Source: a bacterium (lineage in GTDB: Bacteria; Chloroflexota; Anaerolineae; Caldilineales; Caldilineaceae). Taken from it: DNA of 64,000 bases. Under the pieces are notes generated by a model. It was not told the DNA's origin and ran no database searches. It saw nothing but the letters and a program-made list of their open reading frames with translations. Both the position numbers and the translations under genes were made by a program. Numbering within the stretch: the first letter of the stretch is position 1; every line of letters starts with the position of its first letter. Below, piece after piece: positions 26,553 to 35,826 of the stretch. The DNA lies in NCBI GenBank assembly GCA_016124945.1, contig WGMT01000047.1:62001-126000 (forward strand). Reading direction: 5' to 3'.

Positions 26553-27474
26553 CGAGCTTGATCTGGGTGAGCCAGCCCCACTTGTCGGGGGCGTTGTCTT
26601 CGACGATGCCGAAGAAGACGTCTTGCACGGCCTTGGTGATGGGGCCGCGCTTGCCGTCGCCCACGGGCAGGCGATCCACTGAGCGCACCGGGGTAATTTC
26701 CGCCGCAGTGCCGGTGAAGAAGATCTCATCCGCCAGGTAAAGCATGTCGCGGGTCATGGCCATTTCTTTGACTTCGTAGCCCAGATCCAACGCGATCTTG
26801 ATGGCGCTGTCGCGCGTAATGCCGCCCAAAATCGAAGAAGCCAACGGCGGCGTGTAGATGACGCCCTTGTGGATAATGAAGATGTTCTCGCCACTACCCT
26901 CGCTGACGTTGCCGTTGATGTCGATGGCGATGCCTTCGGTGAAGCCGTTGTCGTGGGCTTCCATGGCGATGTTCTGGCTGCTCACATATTGGCCGCCGAT
27001 CTTGGCCATTGGGCTGAGCATGTTTGAGGCCATGCGCCGCCAGGTACTCACCTGCACATCGACGCCATTTTCGATGGCATCGTTGCCCAGGTAGCGTCCC
27101 CACGGCACGGCGGCCAGGATGGCATCCACCGGGCATTTGCGTCCGTCCACACCCAGCGTCTCATAGCCGCGGAAGACGAGCGGGCGAATGTAGGCGCTGC
27201 GCAATTTGTTCGACTTCACCACGTCAATGGCCACCTGCATCCACTCGTCTACACTCAGCGGGGAGGGGATGCGGGCGATCTTGCAGCTAAAGAGCAGACG
27301 TTCAAAGTGCTCACGGCCACGGAAGATTGCGGGTCCATCGGCGGTTTCGTAGGCACGAATGCCTTCGAAGACGCTGCTGCCGTAGTGCAGCGCGTGGGTA
27401 AAGACATGGACTTTGGCCTCACCCCAGGGGATGATCTCGCCATTCATCCAAATAAAATCGGCCTGCATCGGCAT
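26545..27474 (-). CDS. ilvE: Branched-chain amino acid aminotransferase
   Basis: A 309-aa class IV PLP enzyme that moves the amino group between glutamate and leucine, isoleucine or valine. MNGEIIPWGEAKVHVFTHALHYG and SVFEGIRAYETADG open the chain; the PLP lysine is in PMAKIGGQYVSSQNIAMEA, and GNVSEGSGENIFIIHKGVIYTPP and RSDRLP-like RSVDRLPVGDGKRGPIT complete the signature. AAGGAG seven bases before the ATG fixes the start. The neighbouring reductase overlaps it by 8 bp. Length is normal. Confidence 0.95.
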   Translation of the reverse strand: MPMQADFIWMNGEIIPWGEAKVHVFTHALHYGSSVFEGIRAYETADGPAIFRGREHFERLLFSCKIARIPSPLSVDEWMQVAIDVVKSNKLRSAYIRPLVFRGYETLGVDGRKCPVDAILAAVPWGRYLGNDAIENGVDVQVSTWRRMASNMLSPMAKIGGQYVSSQNIAMEAHDNGFTEGIAIDINGNVSEGSGENIFIIHKGVIYTPPLASSILGGITRDSAIKIALDLGYEVKEMAMTRDMLYLADEIFFTGTAAEITPVRSVDRLPVGDGKRGPITKAVQDVFFGIVEDNAPDKWGWLTQIKLDD

Positions 27475-27621
27475 AGCGCAACTCCTTCGTTGTTCAAAAA
27501 TTGGGTGCTCAAGAAATGGGTGGGTGATCGACTTCCTAGAAGTTGGAGCATTATAGCGCCGAAGTGGGCGTTTGGCTAGAAAAGTGGGGATTTGGAGAAG
27601 GCAAGAGAGGGAAACGCCAAC

Positions 27622-27837
27622 TCATTCCCCCTCAAATTCCGCCCCCCGCTTCACAAACTGCTTGACGTCGCGGGCGAATTTGCGGCGTGGCGTAAGCACA
27701 CGGCGGCCACAGGTGGTGCAGACGATGCCTATGTCTGCACCCACACGCACGATCTCCCAATCGACGCCGCCGCAAGGATGGGCTTTGCGCATACGCACCA
27801 CATCGCCCAGATAGAGTTTTTCGTTGATCTGTAACAA
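27622..27837 (-). CDS. DUF951 family protein
   Basis: A 71-aa protein with the DUF951 pattern LGDVVRMRKAHPCG, WEIVRVGADIGIVC and TTCGRRVLTPRRKF. It has one Cys in HPCG and a CTTC pair, suggesting a metal-binding or RNA/DNA-binding small beta fold. The function of the family is not known. It is a single gene; a GCGGAT-type inverted repeat follows upstream of its start. Confidence 0.88.
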   Translation of the reverse strand: MLQINEKLYLGDVVRMRKAHPCGGVDWEIVRVGADIGIVCTTCGRRVLTPRRKFARDVKQFVKRGAEFEGE

Positions 27838-27850
27838 GGCACCCTCCTGC

Positions 27851-27937
27851 GATAGAACGCGGATTGGGCGGATCGTGCGGATCTTAGCGGATAAAAATCC
27901 GTCTTATCCGCGCGATCCGCCCAATCCGCGTTCTATT
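27851..27937. repeat. GCGGAT-family inverted repeat, 24-bp perfect arms
   Basis: 27852-27875 (opening ATAGAACGCGGATTGGGC) is the exact reverse complement of 27913-27936; the inside holds a second pair, AGCGGATAA with TTATCCGC. The right arm ends five bases before the TGA stop (minus strand) of the bactofilin-like gene at 27942. Confidence 0.92.
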
Positions 27938-27941
27938 ATTC

Positions 27942-29207
27942 TCAAACTTGCCCAATCGTCGCCGTCGGTGCACTTTCGGCAGGTTTATGCGTCCCCTGGG
28001 CGAGGCGAATCAGCCCACCCAACGCAAAAACGAAGCTCAGCAGGTAGACCAACCAACCCAAAACCGGCAGCCGCCCCAGGACAACGATGATCAGCACGCC
28101 CACAAGCATGGCCACCAGCAGGCTCACCGACTGATCACTCTGGCGCACAATGCGCCGTCCTAACCAGAGGCCGGTGGCAAGTGGGCTGAACATCCAGAGC
28201 AGTGCCAGCGTGCCGAACAAAAAGACAAAAACGACCATTCCCCAGAACCAGCCCCAAAAAAGCCACGCCACAAACACGAGGACGGCCGACACAATCGGAA
28301 TGAAGATCAACAGTGCCGCCCCCACAAGTCCATAAAGACCGGCGGAGACCGGCTCATCGTCAATAACGTCGGCGGTGCGGGTGAGGCTGTTGGGCACAAA
28401 GCGCAAGAGCAGCCACCCCAACAGGCCAAAGCCAATCAGAATTCCTACTGTACGCAGCAGCCAGCCCAGCAATCCCACAATGACATTGGGTGATGCCTCC
28501 GGCTGGACAGGTTGCTGGTACTGCACGTCGTCGGCCACTTGGTTGACGCCGTCTACGCGGTTAGGTGTCGAGTAAGTGAGTTGGCCGGCAATGACGGCGC
28601 TGTCGGTGGTGCTGAACTGTTCGGCGAAGATCTCTGCGTCGCCGCCGACTCGAGCGCCCAGACTGACTGTGCCCATCCCGACAAAGAGGTCGCCGCCGAT
28701 GGCGCCATTGAGGTTGCCTTCGCCGGCGGCCACCACCACATCGCCACCCACCTGCGCCGAACTACCCAAACGAACGCCCTGTTCGATTGACCGACTGCCC
28801 ATCTGCATGGGGAAGGCAAAGCCACCCGGCCCGGCCCCACCACCGGCCATGAAGAGATCGTCCTCAATCGTGCCGAGGATGGTAATCCCTGCGCCGGCGA
28901 GGCGCGCATCGTCGCCCACCACGCCGCGGATCACTACGCCGCCACCGGCCAACACCACGTCACCGGTGACTTCGCCGTTGACTTCGATATAGCCACCTGC
29001 GGCATAGAGATCGCCATCCACCACGCCGTCGATGAAAATTTCACCGGCGCTGACGTAGAGATCATCGTTTACCCGCTCACCCAACGCCAGGCGATAGATG
29101 TCACCGCTGCCGAATTCGGCGGCAATGGCAGCACCGCTTAGCACCAGGCTCAGCAGACCAACGAGTGCAAACGCAACCGTCCATCGTCGAGAAATGCGAT
29201 GTTTCAT
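27942..29207 (-). CDS. Secreted/membrane polymer-forming (bactofilin-like) protein
   Basis: A 421-aa protein with a signal peptide (WTVAFALVGLLSLVLSGAAIA). Residues 40-215 form beta-helix repeats of the polymer-forming bactofilin fold with recurring DGDLYAAGG, TGDVVLAGG and DDLFMAGGG units at about 17-residue spacing. After a short linker there are about four membrane helices (residues 245-400). This would display a bactofilin-like filament outside a membrane anchor. AGGAGG precedes the ATG. The role is probably envelope structure. Confidence 0.85.
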   Translation of the reverse strand: MKHRISRRWTVAFALVGLLSLVLSGAAIAAEFGSGDIYRLALGERVNDDLYVSAGEIFIDGVVDGDLYAAGGYIEVNGEVTGDVVLAGGGVVIRGVVGDDARLAGAGITILGTIEDDLFMAGGGAGPGGFAFPMQMGSRSIEQGVRLGSSAQVGGDVVVAAGEGNLNGAIGGDLFVGMGTVSLGARVGGDAEIFAEQFSTTDSAVIAGQLTYSTPNRVDGVNQVADDVQYQQPVQPEASPNVIVGLLGWLLRTVGILIGFGLLGWLLLRFVPNSLTRTADVIDDEPVSAGLYGLVGAALLIFIPIVSAVLVFVAWLFWGWFWGMVVFVFLFGTLALLWMFSPLATGLWLGRRIVRQSDQSVSLLVAMLVGVLIIVVLGRLPVLGWLVYLLSFVFALGGLIRLAQGTHKPAESAPTATIGQV

Positions 29208-29272
29208 CGCGTGCCTCCTGTATTTCAGTAAAGTACGTTGTCGCGCGGCAAGTTTGGTGTGTGGGAGGAAGT

Positions 29273-29375
29273 GAGTAACGAGTAATAGTTAGAGAGTATC
29301 TTCCCTAAGTATGGACGATATCACGTTCAAGTTCAACGACAACGTCCTTACCCTACTCATTACTCGTTACCCATT
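29273..29375. repeat. Stop-proximal tandem-repeat pair, GAGTAA(T/C) family
   Basis: GTGAGTAACGAGTAATAG at 29270-29288 with complementary CTACTCATTACTCGTTACCC at 29353-29372. It lies immediately after the LmbE-type gene stop on the minus strand. Confidence 0.7.
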
Positions 29376-29377
29376 TT

Positions 29378-30256
29378 TTACGCCAACCGCACTCCCGCAA
29401 AAAGATCTCGCTCCACATAGCCCGGCGCCGGGGCTGGATAGGCCAGTGAAAATTGTTCTTTGCCGGCAAGGCGGCGGCGCAGAACTTCTGGGAAGACGCG
29501 CAGCCACGACGGGCCGCCGCCGTATTGGCTGGCATGGGCGCGGCTGGCCAGTTCCTTTTGGTCGAGGAAATTGGTGATGTCGATCTCGGCGTGGATTGGC
29601 ATTTCCCAGCCGCTGATCTCTTCGAGGTTGATGTCTTTGTTGCGGCCAACGGCACGTGGATTCTGCCCGGTAAGGTTCATCATGCGCACCGCCCACTGCA
29701 CCAGCCGCCGGTCCATACAGCGGAAGTAGAGCTTTTGCGGCGCGTAGGGAGCCAACTTGGGATTTTGGCCTGTGTAGTCGGGATTGGCTGACTGGTAGAA
29801 GGCAGCGGTCATGGCTTCGCTCAGGCGAATGTGATCAGGATGGCCGTAGCCGCCAAATGGGTCATGGGTGATAATCACCTGAGGACGCAGCCGCCGGATG
29901 TAGTCGGTCAACTCGGCCACCAGATCGGCGATGGGTTGGCGAATCAGCGCCCGAGGATGGTCGTTGTCTGGGCTGCCACGCATGCCACTGTCGCGATAGG
30001 GCAGATTCCAGATCGTGGTGACGTTGAGCAGCAGCGCGGCATTGGTCAACTCTTCCATGCGCTCTTGAGAGAGCGTGCGTCCGTCTGAGCGTTGATGGCT
30101 GGCTTCCACCGACCCAGCGTCTCCATCGGTGCCGATGATTACATGCACATCGACGCCACCGGCAGCATATTTGGCCAATGTGCCACCGGGGCCGAACGTT
30201 TCATCATCAGGATGGGCAAAGACACCGAGCAGGGAGCGTGGTTCAAGTGTGGGCAT
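29378..30256 (-). CDS. PIG-L family N-acetylglucosaminyl deacetylase (MshB/Mca-like)
   Basis: A 292-aa zinc deacetylase. AHPDDETFGPGGTLAKY gives the zinc AHPDD motif and HDPFGGYGHPDHIRL the second histidine block; the middle carries YRDSGMRGS, typical of MshB and Mca that act on mycothiol or its conjugates. It hydrolyses N-acetyl groups from a GlcNAc-containing small molecule. Thiol pathway genes are not adjacent, so the substrate is an inference. It stands alone between two repeat pairs. Confidence 0.88.
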   Translation of the reverse strand: MPTLEPRSLLGVFAHPDDETFGPGGTLAKYAAGGVDVHVIIGTDGDAGSVEASHQRSDGRTLSQERMEELTNAALLLNVTTIWNLPYRDSGMRGSPDNDHPRALIRQPIADLVAELTDYIRRLRPQVIITHDPFGGYGHPDHIRLSEAMTAAFYQSANPDYTGQNPKLAPYAPQKLYFRCMDRRLVQWAVRMMNLTGQNPRAVGRNKDINLEEISGWEMPIHAEIDITNFLDQKELASRAHASQYGGGPSWLRVFPEVLRRRLAGKEQFSLAYPAPAPGYVERDLFAGVRLA

Positions 30257-30569
30257 GAGGATCTCCTTAAATTGGGGATTGGTGCCTGGTCAGCATAGCG
30301 AGAGCGCCGAATGATCGTGCAGCCAGGCGCACAACGCTGTCAGCGGTCCTGGTTCCAGTGGCGGCGGCGCAGACATCAATTTACCCCGTATCATCGACGG
30401 TACGATATTAGGTTTATAATATCATCAAACTCGCTTTACAATGCGGATTATTTCGTCTGTCACCGCCACGGGATCGACCAGCATATGAAAATGCCCTGCG
30501 TCCACTTCACGTACAAGCCAACCCGCGGCCTTGGCTTGGGCAAAATCCCAGGCATAGGACGCAGTAAAC
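30257..30569. other. 313-bp region holding a hydrolase gene remnant
   Basis: The right half carries the alpha/beta hydrolase fragment described separately. The left half (30257-30420) shows no gene; only a partial GGTGATTGG-type repeat is visible at 30270-30285. Confidence 0.5.
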
Positions 30570-30590
30570 TTAGGGTCGTAGCCCTTCGCA
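30425..30590 (-). pseudogene. C-terminal remnant of an alpha/beta hydrolase gene
   Basis: Behind and overlapping the 3' end of the endonuclease IV gene, in another frame of the minus strand, is an open stretch ending in ASYAWDFAQAKAAGWL and EVDAGHFHMLVDPVAVTDEI, followed by TGA. The GHFHMLVDP block is the usual catalytic-His region of alpha/beta hydrolases. Nothing resembling the first 220 residues of such a protein lies in front, so this is the 3' end of a lost or broken gene. It could instead be read as a short fusion tail, but there is no start codon with a ribosome site. Confidence 0.7.
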
Positions 30591-31463
30591 CAGGCGATTG
30601 TGATCGGTCACAAGCGCGGCCAATTTGGCCAGATTGCTGGCGTCGTTGCCGTCGCCGTCGTTGTCTTTGGGTGTTTCGAGGAGCATAGGCACGCCGTCCC
30701 AGCGCGGATCGTTGAGGATCAACCCGAAGCCGGCCAGGCCGATCTCGCCTTCGCCGATGTGGGCGTGACGGTCTTTGCGGCTGTTCAGGCCGAAGACACT
30801 GTCGTTAAAGTGCCAGCAACCCACTCGATCCAGCCCGATTCTATTCTGGATGGTGGACATCATCGCCTCGTAGCCCTCATCGTTACGCAGATCGTATCCG
30901 GCAGCCAGGGCGTGGCAGGTATCGATGCAGACGCCGACACGGCTGTCGTCGTTGACTTTGGCGATGATGTCGGCCAGTTGCTCGAACGAGCAGCCCAATG
31001 TCGTCCCCTGCCCGGCGGTCAGTTCAAGCAGCGTGAGCGTGTCGGCCACAGAAGGATCCTCGGCGTGGATCTGGTTGAGGGCGTCGGCAATGCGTTGGAT
31101 GCCGGCGTCTTCGCCGCTGCCCACGTGCGCGCCGGGATGGAGCACCACATGACGGATGCCATAGGCCTGGGCTCGGCGTAGTTCGTCTACCTGGGCGCGT
31201 TGACTCTTGGCCCATAGATCGTCCTTGGGCGAAGCCAGGTTGATGAGGTAGGTGGCGTGGCTCACCGCATATTCCACCCCACCGGCTGGCATCTGCTCAC
31301 GCCAACGCGCCACGTCGGTATTATCTACGGGCGGGCCGGCCCATTGTCGGTTGTTCTTGGTGAAGACCTGCACTGCGTTGCTTTTCACGGCGGCGGCGCT
31401 GTCTAACGCATGGCTCACGCCCCCCGAGATAGACATGTGCGCGCCCAATTTCAGTCCTTGCAT
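30570..31463 (-). CDS. nfo: Endonuclease IV
   Basis: A 297-aa AP endonuclease that cuts the backbone at abasic sites in base-excision repair. It starts LKLGAHMSISGGV and shows the zinc-cluster motifs HPGAHVG, LLELTAGQGTTLGC, CIDTCHALAAGYDL, HFNDS and KDRHAHIGEGEIG with the expected His, Asp and Glu. The ATG at 31463 with GGAG upstream is preferred over an in-frame start at 31532. The C-terminal tail is slightly longer than usual. A hydrolase gene remnant overlaps its 3' end. Confidence 0.95.
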   Translation of the reverse strand: MQGLKLGAHMSISGGVSHALDSAAAVKSNAVQVFTKNNRQWAGPPVDNTDVARWREQMPAGGVEYAVSHATYLINLASPKDDLWAKSQRAQVDELRRAQAYGIRHVVLHPGAHVGSGEDAGIQRIADALNQIHAEDPSVADTLTLLELTAGQGTTLGCSFEQLADIIAKVNDDSRVGVCIDTCHALAAGYDLRNDEGYEAMMSTIQNRIGLDRVGCWHFNDSVFGLNSRKDRHAHIGEGEIGLAGFGLILNDPRWDGVPMLLETPKDNDGDGNDASNLAKLAALVTDHNRLCEGLRP

Positions 31464-31570
31464 GATAACTCCCGTTCCTGGATCGACTGTGATGATCTTT
31501 GATGTTGTGGGGATTGTACTGTACGCAGGCATTGCCGTCTAACCAAAGAGCGACATTTGATCTACAGATT

Positions 31571-31623
31571 TCTCTTTCTCTTTCTCTTCTCTTCTCTTCT
31601 CTTCCTCTTCCTCTTCCTCTTCC
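31571..31623. repeat. Polypyrimidine microsatellite
   Basis: An uninterrupted run of C and T: CTTT-, TCTCT- and TTCCTC-type units of 5-6 bp. Purine/pyrimidine mirror tracts of this kind may form triplex DNA. It lies 70 bp before the aldolase -10 box. Confidence 0.85.
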
Positions 31624-31691
31624 CTTTGCGCCTTTGCGGTGCATTTTTCTCTGAAATGAAGGTGCCCATCCGTGGCATTTGCTTGCATCTT

Positions 31692-31700
31692 TGGTATAAT
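31692..31700 (+). promoter_or_regulatory. Extended -10 promoter of the class II aldolase gene
   Basis: TGGTATAAT is a perfect TGn plus TATAAT; a -35 is not evident. The start codon is 100 bp away. Confidence 0.55.
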
Positions 31701-31799
31701 GGGGTGCGACTATGCCGTTTTGCCCCGACGTATTTTGCAGCGACAGATGGGTGTTCGAACTTTTGGCGCTGCCCAACATAAAGTTTAAGGAGACACGTA

Positions 31800-33212
<1,413 letters not shown>

Positions 33213-33222
33213 CTGCAAACAA

Positions 33223-33262
33223 AAACCTGGCGGGTTTAAGAAACCCGCCAGGTTTCTTCTTA
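33223..33262 (+). terminator. Intrinsic terminator after the aldolase gene
   Basis: AAACCTGGCGGGTTT (33223-33237) and AAACCCGCCAGGTTT (33241-33255) form a perfect 15-bp stem with a 3-nt loop, followed by CTTCTT. It lies only 20 bp before the tsaB start. Confidence 0.88.
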
Positions 33263-33274
33263 AGGACCGTCGCC

Positions 33275-33967
33275 ATGATCCTGGCGCTTGACACAGCCAC
33301 AACCACCGCCTCGCTGGCACTCTACGATCCCCAATCACAACTGATCCTGGCCGAACAGACCTGGGAGGCACGCCGCCGCCAGACGGAACAGCTCATGCCT
33401 GTGTTGCAGCAGATGATGCAACTGGTTGGGCTGGAACCCGATGCGATCCGCACTGTGGCCGTCACCACCGGGCCGGGCAGTTTTACCGGTGTGCGCATTG
33501 CCATCAGCGCCGCCAAGGGCATCGCGCTAGGACTGCCCACACCGCCACAACTCGTGGGTGCCCCCACGCTCAGCGTCACGGCAGCCCCATGGTTGGATGT
33601 GGCGCGTACTCTGCCCAACGTGACGATCTGGCCCTTCATCCAGGCCGGCCGCGGACGCTACAATTGGGCGATCTTCAAGGCGGGCGATCACCTCGTCCGC
33701 CCCGCCATCGAGGACCATCACGTAGGCAACGCCGAGCGGATTGAAGCTGAGTTGGCTGCGCAAAACGATCCGGTGTGGTTGGTGGGCGAGACGACGCAGG
33801 CGATCCAACAGCTTGCGGTGCGTTTCCCTCACGTCGTCCTTGTGGACAGTGCAAGCGGGCTGCGGCGGGCGAGTGCGCTGGCGCGAATGGCGGCATTGTA
33901 CGTCCACGCGGGCTACGTAGACGATGTAGACAGCCTGCAACCCCTTTATCTTCGAGAGCCATCGTGA
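33275..33967 (+). CDS. tsaB: tRNA threonylcarbamoyladenosine biosynthesis protein TsaB
   Basis: A 230-aa ASKHA protein that scaffolds TsaD and TsaE in making t6A on tRNAs for ANN codons. It opens ILALDTATTTASLALYD and carries the signature TTGPGSFTGVRIAISAAKGIALGL; the later WLVGE and GYVDDVDSLQPLYLRE fit the family. TAAGGA precedes the ATG; an upstream in-frame extension belongs to another frame of the aldolase. Its stop overlaps the start of rimI (GTGA), the usual bacterial tsaB-rimI pairing. Confidence 0.95.
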   Translation: MILALDTATTTASLALYDPQSQLILAEQTWEARRRQTEQLMPVLQQMMQLVGLEPDAIRTVAVTTGPGSFTGVRIAISAAKGIALGLPTPPQLVGAPTLSVTAAPWLDVARTLPNVTIWPFIQAGRGRYNWAIFKAGDHLVRPAIEDHHVGNAERIEAELAAQNDPVWLVGETTQAIQQLAVRFPHVVLVDSASGLRRASALARMAALYVHAGYVDDVDSLQPLYLREPS

Positions 33968-34512
33968 GCCGCACCCATCCCCCACTCCGTTTGCGCCCCA
34001 TGCAACTAACCGATGTTGACGCAGTGATAACGTTGGAGCATCTTTCTTTCGCCGATCCCTGGCCGCGCTCGCTTTACATGCGCGAAGTCAAAGAAGGACG
34101 CTACAGCCGCTATTACATTGTCGAAACCGACACGCCCGACGTCGATCCGCCTGTGCTGGTGGGGCAGGCAGGCTACTGGCTTTTGGGGAACGAAGCACAC
34201 ATCGTCACCATTGCCGTTGATCCCCAGTGGCGAGGACGCAGCATCGGCAAATGGCTGCTTTTGCGCGTCCTCGCCGACGTGCGTGAACGCGGCGCTGATC
34301 TTGTCACCCTCGAAGTGCGCCCCAGCAACACAGCCGCCCTTTCCCTCTACCGCAAACTCGGCTTTGACACCATCAGCCGGCGCAAACGCTACTACGCCGA
34401 CGGTGAAGACGCCTACGTCCTCGAACTGGCAGAGCTGAACAACGCTGAAGTGTGGCAACCGCTGGGGGCAGAGTTAGCCGCGTTGGATGAGCGGATAATG
34501 CGTAATGCGTGA
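33964..34512 (+). CDS. rimI: Ribosomal protein S18-alanine N-acetyltransferase RimI
   Basis: A 182-aa GNAT enzyme. The GTG start at 33964 overlaps the tsaB stop by 4 bp and keeps the first strand LRLRPMQLTDVDAV; an ATG at 34000 would cut into it. IVTIAVDPQWRGRSIGKWLL is the acetyl-CoA loop and LEVRPSNTAALSLYRKLGFDTISRRKRYY the RimI signature. The five last codons (IMRNA) and the TGA stop are made of a heptamer repeat that continues beyond the gene. Confidence 0.93.
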   Translation: MSRTHPPLRLRPMQLTDVDAVITLEHLSFADPWPRSLYMREVKEGRYSRYYIVETDTPDVDPPVLVGQAGYWLLGNEAHIVTIAVDPQWRGRSIGKWLLLRVLADVRERGADLVTLEVRPSNTAALSLYRKLGFDTISRRKRYYADGEDAYVLELAELNNAEVWQPLGAELAALDERIMRNA

Positions 34513-34602
34513 TGCGTGATGCGTAATTGGTCGAGCGAAATTTGTCCCAATTGGCGAGATGTTTCGTCGACGAATTACGCATCACGTATCACGCATTACT
34601 CT
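34496..34602. repeat. Stop-anchored tandem-repeat pair, GATGCGT family
   Basis: AATGCGTAATGCGTGATGCG units at 34497-34527 face ACGCATCACGTATCACGCAT at 34577-34597. The left array contains the 3' end and stop codon of rimI. Confidence 0.9.
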
Positions 34603-34604
34603 TT

Positions 34605-35726
34605 CTACCAATCAATCGCCGCCCCATCATCCGGGTGATAACTCTCCGGGTTGCGCCAGTTGTGGCCAATCTTGTCGGCCATGGCTTCTTCGTCGAGTTC
34701 GATGCCCAGTCCGGGGGCGGTGGGCAGATCGACGTAGCCTTCTTTGACGACGAAGGGCTGTTTGAGGTACCCCTCGCCCAAGGAGACTTGCTCCTGCGCC
34801 AGGAAGTTGGGGATACAGGCATCAAGTTGTATGCCGGCGGCCAACGAAATCGGGCCAAGTGGGCAGTGCGGGGCGACGGCCGCGTAGTAGCTCTCGGCCA
34901 TCCCTGCGATGAGACGTCCTTCGAAGATGCCGCCAGCATGGGAAATGTCAGGCTGGAGGATGCTGGCTGCGCCCTTCTCCAGCAGTTCACGGAAGCCCCA
35001 CTTGGTGAAGACACGCTCCCCGGTGGCGATGGGCAGGTGTGTCTTTTTGGCGATGTCGGCCAGTACATCCACGTTCTGGCACTGCACCGGCTCCTCGATG
35101 AACATGGGCTGGTAGGGTTCCAGCGCTTTGATCAGGATCATAGCCGTCTGCGGGCTGACAGCACCGTGGAAGTCGATGGCGATGTCCACATCGCGACCTG
35201 CGGCCTCACGTAGCGTAGCGAATCGATCGACGACTTTGTCCACGAAGCCGGGCGTCTCGACAATGCGGGCGGGACGCGGGCCACCTACACCGGTTTTGAA
35301 AGCGATGTAGCCTTCGGCGACCTTGTTCTTAATGTCCTGTGCCTGCTCTTCTAGTGTTGCGCCGCGCACATGCGCATAAATTTTGATGCGGTCGCGCAGC
35401 GGTCCACCCATTAATTTGTAGACAGGCACACCCATCCACTTGCCCGTAATGTCCCACAGGGCCTGTTCGATGCCCGAAATAGCGCTGGTGAGGACAGGGC
35501 CGCCGCGGTAAAAGGCATGTTTGTACATCGCCTGCCAGTGGTGCATCACACGTGTGGGATCTTTGCCCACGAGGTAAGACTCCAATTCGGCCACCGCCGT
35601 CGCCACGGTGAGGGCACGTCCTTCGACGATGGGTTCGCCCAGGCCGACAATACCTTCGTCTGTGTGGATCTTGAGGAAAAGCCAGCGCGGCTTGACCAGG
35701 ATGGTTTCCAGCTTTGTGATTTTCAT
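34605..35726 (-). CDS. dgoD: D-galactonate dehydratase family protein
   Basis: A 373-aa enolase-superfamily enzyme very like DgoD, which removes water from D-galactonate to give 2-keto-3-deoxygalactonate. The first residues MKITKLETILVKPRWLFLKI, then MGGPLRDRIKIYAH, AIDFHGAVSP (Asp and His ligands), MFIEEPVQCQNV, GERVFTKWGFRELLE and AVAPHCPLGPI (the barrel His) are all the expected blocks. Length is near the family's. The ATG at 35726 removes an upstream repeat-coded extension. It lies beside an M20 amidohydrolase, without the usual kinase or aldolase of the DgoKA type. Confidence 0.9.
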   Translation of the reverse strand: MKITKLETILVKPRWLFLKIHTDEGIVGLGEPIVEGRALTVATAVAELESYLVGKDPTRVMHHWQAMYKHAFYRGGPVLTSAISGIEQALWDITGKWMGVPVYKLMGGPLRDRIKIYAHVRGATLEEQAQDIKNKVAEGYIAFKTGVGGPRPARIVETPGFVDKVVDRFATLREAAGRDVDIAIDFHGAVSPQTAMILIKALEPYQPMFIEEPVQCQNVDVLADIAKKTHLPIATGERVFTKWGFRELLEKGAASILQPDISHAGGIFEGRLIAGMAESYYAAVAPHCPLGPISLAAGIQLDACIPNFLAQEQVSLGEGYLKQPFVVKEGYVDLPTAPGLGIELDEEAMADKIGHNWRNPESYHPDDGAAIDW

Positions 35727-35754
35727 GTGGGGTCTCCGAAGTGTGTGGGGGGGA

Positions 35755-35826
35755 GGGTGATTAGTGATTGGTGATTGGTGACTGTGGCAGAGATGATTTC
35801 TGCCCCAGTCACCAATCACCAGTTAC
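35755..35826. repeat. Stop-anchored tandem-repeat pair, GGTGATT family
   Basis: GTGATTAGTGATTGGTGATTGGTG at 35758-35782 and CCAGTCACCAATCACCAG at 35804-35821. The right array abuts the TAA stop of the M20 gene. Confidence 0.85.

Larger units (their letters stand above)
31464..31799. other. 336-bp divergent region between nfo and the aldolase gene
   Basis: Holds a polypyrimidine tract at 31571-31623 on the plus strand and an extended -10 promoter at 31692-31700 for the aldolase. No gene seen. Confidence 0.5.
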
